NCBI GenBank assembly: GCA_001816475.1
Contig: MHCC01000003.1
Span: forward strand, 1 to 33,214
Direction: 5' to 3'
Length of the DNA: 33,214 bases
From: Candidatus Blackburnbacteria bacterium RIFCSPLOWO2_01_FULL_40_20
GTDB taxonomy: Bacteria; Patescibacteriota; Microgenomatia; UBA8517; UBA10165
Part shown: one piece after another, positions 17,580 through 26,565 of the stretch
Position numbering within the stretch: the stretch's first letter is position 1
Layout: every line of letters starts with the position of its first letter
Notes under the pieces: model-generated
Told to the model about the DNA's origin: nothing
Seen by the model: the letters and a program-made list of their open reading frames with translations, nothing else
The model's database searches: none
Translations under genes and position numbers: made by a program

Positions 17580-20378
17580 TCATTCTTGATCCAACAGTGC
17601 AACTTGCCTGAAGTTTGAATAACTGAGTAGAGGATATTTAATGTAATATGCATTCTTTGTAATATCATTTTCGATTGCAAGGTGGGTTGCTTGACTTTCT
17701 AAGCTAAAATCCGCAGCCTTAAAATCCTGATTGTAAAAGATAACTGCCTTGATAAGTTTCATTGAAGGTATGTCCTCAGTTAATGTTTTTTTCAACCAGA
17801 GTGTCTTATTGCCGCCGCGGCTAACGGAGGACGTTTCTGCGACCATTATAGGTAGGTTAAGCTGTACAAGGTGTTGATAGATTCCTTTCGATAGATCCTT
17901 AAATGAGGTCCATCTGTTGAAAGAGTACGTCTTCCCCCAGTTAAATCCGCTAAAACCCACCCAATCAACATACATATGGCCCGGGAAGTACTCAAGTACA
18001 TTTTCGTTGTTACCGTTCTCGTCCGTATTGTTTGGGGTCCATGCCCAAATGACGTTAGAAGCTCCTTCTTGCTCAAAAATATCATGAACGTGGATCCACA
18101 TTGCTTTATAATCTTCGGGAGTGTTCCCATTTACGTTGCCCCAGGGGTACCAATTCCCATTCATTTCGTGAGCGAACCTAAGGAAAAATGGGTTTTTAAA
18201 TTTCGCTGCGCCTTTCGCCCATGCTCTAATGTAATTATCGTGTTTCCCTTGTATTATTGCTTCTAGCGAGTATTCGTTTTGGTTAATTAGTTTTGTGTTT
18301 GTTTGTTGGGAATCCCATGGTTCCCAAGTTATAACAGGAATTACATTTTTATTGTAAAGCGACTGGACAAAATCTTTATTAAAACCGCTGCTTTTGCTCC
18401 AGTCTTGGTAATACATAACCAAGGTGGGTTTTTCTCCCTCCATTAAATTTGTGGGTGAGTTATAAGGTTGTTTGTTAAGCTCTGGAAGATAATAACCGTA
18501 GTAGACTCCATTTGTGGGGACTAAAAGTTCCTGAGAACTTGCATATTTAACTTGTACTGTTTTTGCCTGAGGAAGTAATACAAAATTACCTTTTGAGTCT
18601 ATTGTTCCAATGAAATTGAACATTGTAAATGAGGTTGTAAGGGCGACAGTCGATTTAATAATAAATTGCTTGGCGGGGGCAAAATATCTTTTTGGTGAAA
18701 GTAGCGATTTGACGTTTTTTATTGCATTGTCGAAAATGCCAAGATAGGAATTTTCTTTTGCAATGAGGAAAAATCCAAGAAGAAGAAACGCAACATCAAA
18801 TATCGCCCAGAAATAATTTACGTAAGTTCCAAAGCTAATGTTGTTTCCCCTGAGCAAACTAAATGTCAAACCACACAACAAGATGATTGCTACTGTAAAT
18901 TGGATTTTGTAAACACTGAAAGGATTTTCTCTTTCATATTTTTTAATTGTAACAACAAACGCTAAGTTCTTTTGAAGGAGGCTTGAAAAGAAGGCTACCG
19001 TAAAGACTGGGAACGAAACAATATCTAAAACGATACTTTTTATTGGATGCTTAAAAGTTTTGGTATAGAGAATAAAGTTGTAGACAAGCAGTGGGCCATA
19101 GACAAATGCAAGGAAAGTTATGGTATTTGTCTTTATGAGTGGGATATCGAAAAATAAATATGGGATTGGGGCAAGCATTAGTATCAGGTCGCGAAGCCCA
19201 ATAAGATAATATGTTGCTGACAAAATATAGTGCAGTTTTTGTTTGATAGTTAGTGGACCAAAAAGAATCTGTTTTAAGTAAGCGCGGGTTACATCAAAGT
19301 TCCCTTTTGACCAACGTTGCTGTTGGCCGAAATATTGTTTAAGAGAAGTGGGCGCGAACCCCAAGGCTAATACTTTTGGCATAAACACACCCCTTTTGCC
19401 TGAAAGATGTAAATTTAGCGACGTTGCGTAGTCTTCGGTAATAAAACGAGTATCCAACCCGCCTACAGACTCAAGAGCGCTTCGCCTAATAGCAAAGTTT
19501 GTTCCGCATAAAAATAGGGAGTTGTCGTAACCCTTTGCGGGACAAACATAGTCAAAGAAGAATATTTGATGTGCAGCCGAAGCTTTGGCGACCCAGGTAT
19601 CTTCATTTTGATAACGTTGTGGGCTTTGCACAAAATCTATGTTTTTATCAGTGAATGGTTTGGTTATTTCAGTTAAAAACTCTTTTTTCGCTGCAAAATC
19701 TGAGTCAAAGATAATATCTATTGTGTTATCTGGATCTAATGACGCTGTTTTTGAAAGGGCGTTGTTGATGTTACCGGCTTTAAAACCGCCAGGCTTTCTT
19801 CGGGCAATATGTTCGACTTTTAGTTTACGGCACAGCTTTGCAATTTCAAACCTGTTTTCTTTTTTTGCAACAAACCCGTCGTTTAAGATAATTACTCGAG
19901 GTTTGTGAATTGGTTTAATCAACTTTTGGTAATAATGAGCAGCTTGTTTTGCACCAAGAATTGTGTTTCTGACAATCTCTACAGGTTCGCCGCAAACACA
20001 AACAAACATGTTTATGTGCAATCCTTTATCTCTGTTTAGGCGCAAATATTTAGGGTATTTCCTTGGCCATATTGAATAAAACATTCCGTAAAGGTGAAAT
20101 ATTGTATGAAGCTCAGCGATAAATAAAATAACACTGAAAACTACAATGAAGGGTTCAGTGTTTACCAACTGTGCTCTGAAGTAAGTGTAAGCAGTTAGAA
20201 GAATTATTCCGTACAAGACAACCGAGATGAAGGCAGCCTTTTTGATTATTGCAACAAGTTTTTTTATGATTTCCTGAAGCCAACTTATTATTGTCTTTAC
20301 AACTCTTAGAACAATCAACAGTGCCAGCAAACTTACAATTATCGTGTAAATTTTTATTAGAGATAGTATTTTTTTCAT
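17580..20378 (-). CDS. Multidomain membrane GT2 (cellulose/hyaluronan-synthase-like) fused to a C-terminal GH26-like glycoside hydrolase domain
   Basis: GT: 'VIILNDGFVAKKE', 'IIFDSDFAAKKEFL', 'FITEDYATSLNLHLSGKRG', 'QQQRWSKGN', multiple TM. GH26: 'FFLRFAHEMNGNWYPWG', 'PIMVAETSSVSRGGNK'. Confidence 0.85.
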   Translation of the reverse strand: MKKILSLIKIYTIIVSLLALLIVLRVVKTIISWLQEIIKKLVAIIKKAAFISVVLYGIILLTAYTYFRAQLVNTEPFIVVFSVILFIAELHTIFHLYGMFYSIWPRKYPKYLRLNRDKGLHINMFVCVCGEPVEIVRNTILGAKQAAHYYQKLIKPIHKPRVIILNDGFVAKKENRFEIAKLCRKLKVEHIARRKPGGFKAGNINNALSKTASLDPDNTIDIIFDSDFAAKKEFLTEITKPFTDKNIDFVQSPQRYQNEDTWVAKASAAHQIFFFDYVCPAKGYDNSLFLCGTNFAIRRSALESVGGLDTRFITEDYATSLNLHLSGKRGVFMPKVLALGFAPTSLKQYFGQQQRWSKGNFDVTRAYLKQILFGPLTIKQKLHYILSATYYLIGLRDLILMLAPIPYLFFDIPLIKTNTITFLAFVYGPLLVYNFILYTKTFKHPIKSIVLDIVSFPVFTVAFFSSLLQKNLAFVVTIKKYERENPFSVYKIQFTVAIILLCGLTFSLLRGNNISFGTYVNYFWAIFDVAFLLLGFFLIAKENSYLGIFDNAIKNVKSLLSPKRYFAPAKQFIIKSTVALTTSFTMFNFIGTIDSKGNFVLLPQAKTVQVKYASSQELLVPTNGVYYGYYLPELNKQPYNSPTNLMEGEKPTLVMYYQDWSKSSGFNKDFVQSLYNKNVIPVITWEPWDSQQTNTKLINQNEYSLEAIIQGKHDNYIRAWAKGAAKFKNPFFLRFAHEMNGNWYPWGNVNGNTPEDYKAMWIHVHDIFEQEGASNVIWAWTPNNTDENGNNENVLEYFPGHMYVDWVGFSGFNWGKTYSFNRWTSFKDLSKGIYQHLVQLNLPIMVAETSSVSRGGNKTLWLKKTLTEDIPSMKLIKAVIFYNQDFKAADFSLESQATHLAIENDITKNAYYIKYPLLSYSNFRQVALLDQE

Positions 20379-20455
20379 TTCTATTGTTTTTGGGCATGGT
20401 AATAATAGGAACGAAAAAGTTTAAAAAACGTAACACTTGGAGACTAATTTAGAAG

Positions 20456-21139
20456 TTATTTATTAGACTTGGAGTTTGAATTAGAGTCTTGAGGTTTCTG
20501 GCTATTACCACTTGAGCCAACTCCGTCTTTTTGATTTTCCTTGGTTGTTTCAGTGACTGATTTTTGAGTATTTCCCCGGTTACTTTTTGGCGTATTAGGC
20601 GCATCAGTAGGTGTTATCTTTTTATCAGGAGAAGATTTTTCTTGTTTTAATTGGCTGTTGGGTCGCAACACATTCTCATTTTTTGTAGATCCAACGCCTT
20701 TTGCGTCTTTTAGGCTTTTTTGGTAACTGTCATATGCCTTTTCTAACAGATCTTGCCGATTGTTTTTCTCAAGTTCTTTATATTCATTTTCTCGCCGTTT
20801 GACCAACTCTTCAGCAATTATTGACTTAAGGGAAGGAATCGGGGACGAGAGAGCAAGTGCTACTTTCTCACTAGCTACTTTAACCGGATAAAGTGGGTCG
20901 GATGGAAGACTTGATTGTGCTGCGAATACTGTACTACCAGTAAAGAAAAGTAGAATTGCGGCAAATGCGAAAGAATAAGCCCATCTTGTTGAGATACTAC
21001 GTTTTGGAAGGACTAAAGAGGTCTCTTGGTTTATGCGCTCGATGAACCTTGCTCTGGAGTTTCTCTTAAACGTTGAACTTGGAGAAGCTTCGGACATGCC
21101 CTTGAGACTTTTTAATGTAATTAAAATGTTTTCTTTCAT
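20456..21139 (-). CDS. DUF5667-like membrane protein, putative anti-sigma/regulator
   Basis: Single TM, then 'AAQSSLPSDPLYPVKVASEKVALALSS', low-complexity C-terminus; ATG overlaps the upstream sigma-gene stop. Confidence 0.7.
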   Translation of the reverse strand: MKENILITLKSLKGMSEASPSSTFKRNSRARFIERINQETSLVLPKRSISTRWAYSFAFAAILLFFTGSTVFAAQSSLPSDPLYPVKVASEKVALALSSPIPSLKSIIAEELVKRRENEYKELEKNNRQDLLEKAYDSYQKSLKDAKGVGSTKNENVLRPNSQLKQEKSSPDKKITPTDAPNTPKSNRGNTQKSVTETTKENQKDGVGSSGNSQKPQDSNSNSKSNK

Positions 21140-21684
21140 ATTTTTTTGTCTTTTTCTAAGACTTTTTTAAGTGCTTTTAGGCTGCGACTTTGAAGTACTC
21201 GCACATGTGCTTCTGGTTTATTTATAATTCCCCCTATCTCATCGTTATCTTTACCTTCAATAAACTTTAGTATGATCAATTCTTGATAAGAATCAGGTAG
21301 CTTCTTAACCGCCCTCAACACTTCTTCTTGTAAAATTGATTTTACAGTGTATTCTTCAGGCGTCGGGCCAGTGTCTTCAATCTCTATTTTATCATCAAAA
21401 GAGCTCAGGTCCTTTTTGGTTCTGTAATAATCAATTATTTGGTTTCTAGCAATCCTAAATATCCAAGCCTCAAACGGGAGTCCTTCATCGCAGTAATCCT
21501 GGATTTTTTGGTAAACTTTGTAAAAGACTTCTTCAGTTAAATCCTCGGTTTCTTCTTTGGTGTCAACTCTAAAATATATAAAGCGATAAATTCTATCTAC
21601 TAATAAATCATAAATTTTGCCGAAAGAATCTACATGCCCCAACTTGGCGTTTTGAACTAGCGATTGGAGGTGGTTTGTTGCCAT
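21136..21684 (-). CDS. ECF-type RNA polymerase sigma factor (copy B)
   Basis: 'DRIYRFIYFRVDTKEETEDLTEEVFYKVYQKI...FEAWIFRIARNQIIDYYRTKK...KLPDSYQELIILKFIEGKDNDEIGGIINKPEAHVRVLQSRSLKALKKVL'. Confidence 0.9.
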   Translation of the reverse strand: MATNHLQSLVQNAKLGHVDSFGKIYDLLVDRIYRFIYFRVDTKEETEDLTEEVFYKVYQKIQDYCDEGLPFEAWIFRIARNQIIDYYRTKKDLSSFDDKIEIEDTGPTPEEYTVKSILQEEVLRAVKKLPDSYQELIILKFIEGKDNDEIGGIINKPEAHVRVLQSRSLKALKKVLEKDKKI

Positions 21685-21789
21685 TCGAGAAAAATATTAC
21701 TGGTTTGATGCACACCATTAGTTATGGATTTATTGGGTGTGTAATGCGTTATAGAAATGTAAGAAAGCAAAAAGAGAAGTAGTTAGGGG

Positions 21790-22935
21790 CTAGGGCATGT
21801 TGGTTTTAAATGACTGAAGAGATGCGTCAGTTGAGTTTATTCGCCAGTCTGTCTCTTTAAGGATATTAAACCAAACAACTTCAGTTATTTTCGTGAAGGA
21901 ATTAGTAAGCGAATCTTTAAACATTTCTTCTATCCAGAGCGGCTTGTTGCCGCCAAGTTCGGTTGATGCTGTTTCTGCGACAACTAAGGGTTTAAAATAG
22001 GTCGATGTTAAAAAGTTATAAGAGGGTATAAAAATATCTTTAAAGCTTTTCCAAGTGCTCCAACTTTGCGAAGATCCCCAATTATAACCGTCAATGCCGA
22101 TAGCGTCTACAACATCGTCACCAGGGTAGTAGCTCGAAACGTTGGAAATTGGAGAGTATGGAGTGTTCTCAAAATTAATACTCCACATCCAAGTAACATT
22201 TGTTACTCCTTCTTGCCTAAAAATATCTACAACGTGCCTGTATGACGTGATGTATTGGGTTGGTTTGTTTCCCCAAGGATACCAGTTTCCATTCATTTCA
22301 TGACCGAACCTGATAGTAACTGGACTACCATATGTTTTTACTGAATTTGCAAAGGAGCGTATGTAGGTATCTTGTTGGCCTTGGGTAATTGCTTGAAGGT
22401 AGTCGACGGATTGATTCATGCCCTGTTCCGGGTTCCATGGTTCCCAGGCAAGAAGTAGTTTCATTCCCTTTGATTTAATATACGAAAGGTCATCTAAAAC
22501 TAAATTGCTATTGTATTTTGAACCAAATTGTTTGTAGATTGAAACTGTTGAAATTGACTTGCCAAGGCTTGCTTCAAGAGAACTTAACTCGCCGTAACGG
22601 TTTGCATAGTCGTTTACTACGATTCCCACTTTAATCGGTCTTGTGACAGGAACAGATGAAGGGCTTGGCGATGGAGAAGGACTTGTTGAAGGCGCAGGAC
22701 TGGGAGTAGGAGAAGGAGATGCAAAGTGTGGATTCTTTTTATCCTTTCTAGCTGCTAAATAAATTTGAGCACCGGCAATATTGTTACTGTCTTGGTTATT
22801 GCGAAAACTCGAAAGAATTGTTGTTGCGAGCATTGAGGCTAAGACAACGACAGAAATTAACAAAGTTTGTAGCGGTCTGTTTAATGTTATCACAGCAGGG
22901 TCACCCATCATACCCCAAGACCTGTTCAAAGTCAA
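21790..22935 (-). CDS. Secreted/membrane-anchored GH26-like glycoside hydrolase with Pro/Ser linker
   Basis: TM segment, 'SPSPTPSPAPSTSPSPSPSPSS' linker, 'TIRFGHEMNGNWYPWG', 'PLVVAETASTELGGNK'; listed TTG start uncertain. Confidence 0.82.
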   Translation of the reverse strand: MTLNRSWGMMGDPAVITLNRPLQTLLISVVVLASMLATTILSSFRNNQDSNNIAGAQIYLAARKDKKNPHFASPSPTPSPAPSTSPSPSPSPSSVPVTRPIKVGIVVNDYANRYGELSSLEASLGKSISTVSIYKQFGSKYNSNLVLDDLSYIKSKGMKLLLAWEPWNPEQGMNQSVDYLQAITQGQQDTYIRSFANSVKTYGSPVTIRFGHEMNGNWYPWGNKPTQYITSYRHVVDIFRQEGVTNVTWMWSINFENTPYSPISNVSSYYPGDDVVDAIGIDGYNWGSSQSWSTWKSFKDIFIPSYNFLTSTYFKPLVVAETASTELGGNKPLWIEEMFKDSLTNSFTKITEVVWFNILKETDWRINSTDASLQSFKTNMP

Positions 22936-23009
22936 ATTGACTCGAGCGGCCTAAAGATGTGCAATTATAATAGATTCAAGTAAAATATCCATTTGAAAAC
23001 AGTACAAAT

Positions 23010-24344
23010 ATGCAAAATATTTTAAATGACTTCCCTTTAAGGAATTGGGATGAGGCTTGGTATGGAGAGATTATTAAAAATCTCGCAAGCGGGGAGTTCA
23101 ACCTCTTAGTTCCTTTTTGGAATGGACAATACTATTTCGACAAGCCACCGTTATATTTTTGGCTTTCGTTACCATTTTATAAATTCATTGGACCAGGTGA
23201 ATGGCAAGTTAGAATAGTTTCCATTCTGGCAAGTATATTTTCCTTTCTCCTAGTTTACCTAATTGGGAAAAAGCTATTTAACAAAAGAGTTGGTTTTATT
23301 TCGGTCTTAGTTCTTTTATCTTTAGGCCAGGTAATTGTCAGGTTTTCTCATGGCAATTTAGATGCACTACTGATTTGTTTTTCTCTTGCCACATTTTATT
23401 TTTATCTTCTGTCTTTGAAAAATTGGAGGTACTCAATATTGTCAGGAATAACTTTAGGTTTGAGTTATCTAACCAAGGGTTGGTTTCTCGGACTTTATCC
23501 ACTGGCAGTAATTTTTGCGCACTCAATATTAGTTGAAAAAAGATTTCATAAAAATTTGGTGACAATTGTAGTAGTATCGCTGCTTTCCTCCATGTGGTAT
23601 TTCGTACTCGGATTTATAAGTTTTGGTAAGACCTTTGTGGACTGGTATATTTTTAATCCGACAGCAAGCCAAGTAGGTTCAAAGTCTATTAGTTTTTCAG
23701 GAGAATATTTGAAATTTTTTATAAGAGATTTAGGATTCTGGATTGTTCCGTTAGCACTTCATTTAATTAAAGTGAGAGGCCAAATTTCTGCGAAATTAAC
23801 TAATACAAGTTTTTTGTTTGTCGTGTCACTTTCGTTTATTTTTTTCCTTAATTTATTGGTCGAGGAATCGGATTGGTATTTGCTGCCAGCATATCCGTTT
23901 GTTGCCATCTTTGTTGCGCGGGTGGTACATCAGTTGTTTAAGGATGTCAATAAAATTACAGCTCTTTTATTGCTATTACTACCATTACAAATTTTTGTTG
24001 TTTATAAAATTGAAAATTTGTATCCCGATAGATCAGCAGTTGGTGCAACACTTGGAGTACGTGTAAAAAAGCTGGTTTTAAAAAACGAAAAGTTAGTTTT
24101 TGATGATCACGACTTTACGTCGTTTCTTTATTACTCAAACCACAAGATGGTGTACACAACTTCCGAGCTTGGAGGTAAAGATTGGGAGTGGTGGACTTTA
24201 AAGCGTAAAGACTTGGAAACTTTCATTAAGGCAAATAAAAAAGTATTATTAGTAACGCCGAACTTAGATAATTTCCAAATTGATTACTCGAACATGAATT
24301 TGGTGGATTATTACAGTGGGTATTATTTTTTAAGAGCTGAATAA
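23010..24344 (+). CDS. GT39/ArnT-like membrane glycosyltransferase, apparently lacking the first TM helix
   Basis: 'LRNWDEAWYGEIIKNLASGEFNLLVPFWNGQYYFDKPPLYFWLSLPFYKFIG' typical ArnT/PMT N-region plus many TM helices. Confidence 0.82.
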   Translation: MQNILNDFPLRNWDEAWYGEIIKNLASGEFNLLVPFWNGQYYFDKPPLYFWLSLPFYKFIGPGEWQVRIVSILASIFSFLLVYLIGKKLFNKRVGFISVLVLLSLGQVIVRFSHGNLDALLICFSLATFYFYLLSLKNWRYSILSGITLGLSYLTKGWFLGLYPLAVIFAHSILVEKRFHKNLVTIVVVSLLSSMWYFVLGFISFGKTFVDWYIFNPTASQVGSKSISFSGEYLKFFIRDLGFWIVPLALHLIKVRGQISAKLTNTSFLFVVSLSFIFFLNLLVEESDWYLLPAYPFVAIFVARVVHQLFKDVNKITALLLLLLPLQIFVVYKIENLYPDRSAVGATLGVRVKKLVLKNEKLVFDDHDFTSFLYYSNHKMVYTTSELGGKDWEWWTLKRKDLETFIKANKKVLLVTPNLDNFQIDYSNMNLVDYYSGYYFLRAE

Positions 24345-24345
24345 A

Positions 24346-25569
24346 ATGCAAAACAAAAACTTTTCTTTTAAAATACTGCGAAAGGACAACATAACATGTG
24401 CTCGGGTTGGGACAATTTTTACGCCACATGGAGCAATTCAAACTCCAGCATTTTCGCCTGTTGCAACACGGGCAACAGTTAAAACACTCGATCCCAGTGA
24501 TTTAATAAATGCAGGTTCGCAAGTAGTTCTTGCTAATACATACCATCTATATTTGCGTCCCGGTATAAAAATAATTGAAGATTTTGGAGGTTTTGCGCCT
24601 TTTATGAAATGGGACGGGCCAACCATAACAGATAGCGGTGGGTACCAAGTATCGTTTTTGTGGTCCCCCTCCGCTAAAGCTTCGGTGGGACAAGACACCT
24701 CAGGTCAAGAAAGTGTTTTGGACTCTGGAAGAGTGGCAAAGATTACAGATGAAGGTGCTACTTTTATTTCGCATATCGATGGCGCGCGCCACTTGTTAAG
24801 TCCCGAAAAGTCTATGGAGATACAGCATTCACTCGCGGCGGATATCATTATGGCCCTAGATCAGCCACTTGGAAAAGACTTTAGTGAAAAAAAGAAAAGG
24901 GAAGCATTTGAAAGGACACTGAGATGGGAGGAAAGATCTTTTGTTCGATGGAATGAACTAGAGACCAAAAGGAAAAAAGGAACCTTTCAAGCGTTATATG
25001 GGATTATGCAGGGGGGAATTAATAAAGATCAAATAAGAAAGTCTCTTGAGTTTATTCTCGTAACAGGATTTCCGGGAATTGCAGCTGGTGGGGAAACGAT
25101 CGGGACTGATCCGATGTTAACCTCTCGAACTTTGGACTTAGTTAGCGATCTTTTGCCGGACGACAAACCACTACACGCACTTGGTCTTGGGGGAGGGCCT
25201 GAAGGGATTTTTGAAGCAGTTGAGCGCGGAGTTGACACGTTTGACAATACTTCCATAACCCGCCAAGCTCGCTCCGGTTTATTGTTTTTGTACCCAGAAG
25301 ATGGGGGAAAAGTTGAAAACAAATTCAGAATGGATATAAAAAAGAGCAAGTTTAAAGACATTAAGGAACCTTTTAGCAAGGTTTGTAATTGCTATTCTTG
25401 TTCCAATTTTTCTGCGGCATATCTGCATCACCTTATTATTTCCGGTGAACTTTTAGGTCTCCGCCTAGCCTCAATTCACAATGTACATTTTATAAATGAT
25501 TTGATGAAGAAAATTAGAGAGGCAATACTAAATGGAGACTTCATTCAATTAAAGAGGGAATGGATTTAA
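24346..25569 (+). CDS. tgt: Queuine tRNA-ribosyltransferase
   Basis: 'VLANTYHLYLRPG', 'ITDSGGYQV', 'GIMQGGI', Zn-site 'CNCYSC...HH'. Confidence 0.94.
   Translation: MQNKNFSFKILRKDNITCARVGTIFTPHGAIQTPAFSPVATRATVKTLDPSDLINAGSQVVLANTYHLYLRPGIKIIEDFGGFAPFMKWDGPTITDSGGYQVSFLWSPSAKASVGQDTSGQESVLDSGRVAKITDEGATFISHIDGARHLLSPEKSMEIQHSLAADIIMALDQPLGKDFSEKKKREAFERTLRWEERSFVRWNELETKRKKGTFQALYGIMQGGINKDQIRKSLEFILVTGFPGIAAGGETIGTDPMLTSRTLDLVSDLLPDDKPLHALGLGGGPEGIFEAVERGVDTFDNTSITRQARSGLLFLYPEDGGKVENKFRMDIKKSKFKDIKEPFSKVCNCYSCSNFSAAYLHHLIISGELLGLRLASIHNVHFINDLMKKIREAILNGDFIQLKREWI
24663..24694. repeat. GC-rich palindromic element inside tgt
   Basis: GTCCCCCTCCGCTAAAGCTTCGGTGGGACAAG; shares GCTTCGGnGGGnCAAG and reading frame with the 2624-2656 element. 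Confidence 0.6.
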
Positions 25570-25574
25570 TGTTT

Positions 25575-25790
25575 TTAGAGAGGATTGTTGGGCAAGTTGA
25601 TAGTTATTTGATGTTTAAGCTTGTCTTTGATTCTGTAGGATTCTCCGTTGATGGTAATTGTAATGCTGTGGTGTCTTAATCTTCCCAAGGTAGCATTTGC
25701 CCGTTCAACATCGCCGAAAATACTACCCCACTCACTAAACGATTTTTGAGATGTAAGAATAATGGATCCTTTTTCATTTTCAGCCTTTAC
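25575..25790 (-). pseudogene. C-terminal fragment of an IstB-like (IS21-family helper ATPase) protein
   Basis: Minus-strand translation without start codon: VKAENEKGSIILTSQKSFSEWGSIFGDVERANATLGRLRHHSITITINGESYRIKDKLKHQITINLPNNPL*. Confidence 0.8.
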
Positions 25791-25945
25791 CTACTTGGCC
25801 TTGATTGCACTCTTTGGGGAGACAGAACTGGCGGCTAAGCTTGACCGTACACCTGCGCTCAAAGACCGGGTTGCAAGCTTCGGCGCGCTCACTTCCCAGC
25901 GGCGCGATGAAGAACCTGCTCAACGCATCCGGACTCGCACACTTG

Positions 25946-26461
25946 CTACGTTCTCACCAACAGTCGTTCCAGTGTGTCCGCTTCAGCTAGCAGTTTGCTT
26001 GTGACTGTCTCATTCCGCAGACGAGGATTTACGGCAATTAACTGACGACAGAATTCTCGCACCACTTCTAGCACATGGGTGCCGAAGCGAGGGAGTGGAA
26101 CCTTTGCTTGAGCACGCATCAGCACGCCAGTGTGGAATGTGACAGTCAGCGTGGATACTACTGTCTCAAGAAAGAGCCCGGTATCGCCGTCGTCTGCCGT
26201 CACGTGCGCCGTCTCGTTCTCAAGGCACGCAACGACACCGTCCAAGAGGTTTTCAAGAAAGTAGGCCACGTAGACGTTCTTCATCGTCTCTGTCTTGTGC
26301 CCAAACTTGAATACTATATCGCCCGGTGTTTGTGGACCTAACCCCCCCCAATCGTCGGGCTCGACTTCCGGCCAGGTCTGAAGCGGAGTCGCGTCTTTCG
26401 TATTCAGATGGAAGGCTATCTCGATCTTCTGATTACTATTCACCATGTCAGATACAATCAT
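25946..26461 (-). CDS. Hypothetical protein in GC-rich island (possible immunity-like protein)
   Basis: 171-aa ORF with protein-like composition; local GC visibly higher than neighbours. Confidence 0.5.
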   Translation of the reverse strand: MIVSDMVNSNQKIEIAFHLNTKDATPLQTWPEVEPDDWGGLGPQTPGDIVFKFGHKTETMKNVYVAYFLENLLDGVVACLENETAHVTADDGDTGLFLETVVSTLTVTFHTGVLMRAQAKVPLPRFGTHVLEVVREFCRQLIAVNPRLRNETVTSKLLAEADTLERLLVRT

Positions 26462-26489
26462 TCTACCATGGTGTTGCCTGGCATGCTGA

Positions 26490-26564
26490 TCACAAGCTCA
26501 TGCCTGTGGGTCCACGACAGGTCTTGGCTGTGGTCAAAGGGTACGCCGTGATGATCTCCCCAGA
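26490..26564 (-). pseudogene. Possible truncated C-terminus of a toxin-like protein (SGEIITAYPLTTAKTCRGPTGMSL*)
   Basis: Open minus-strand frame ending 28 nt before the 171-aa ORF; 'GEIITAYP' resembles C-termini of some polymorphic toxin domains; a competing frame exists. Confidence 0.25.
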
Positions 26565-26565
26565 C

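Noticed and set aside
25762-26004. Plus-strand ORF MDPFSFSAFTYLALIALFGETELAAKLDRTP...
   Set aside because: Spans the junction between the istB fragment and the GC-rich island and has no recognised motif; likely a spurious junction ORF.
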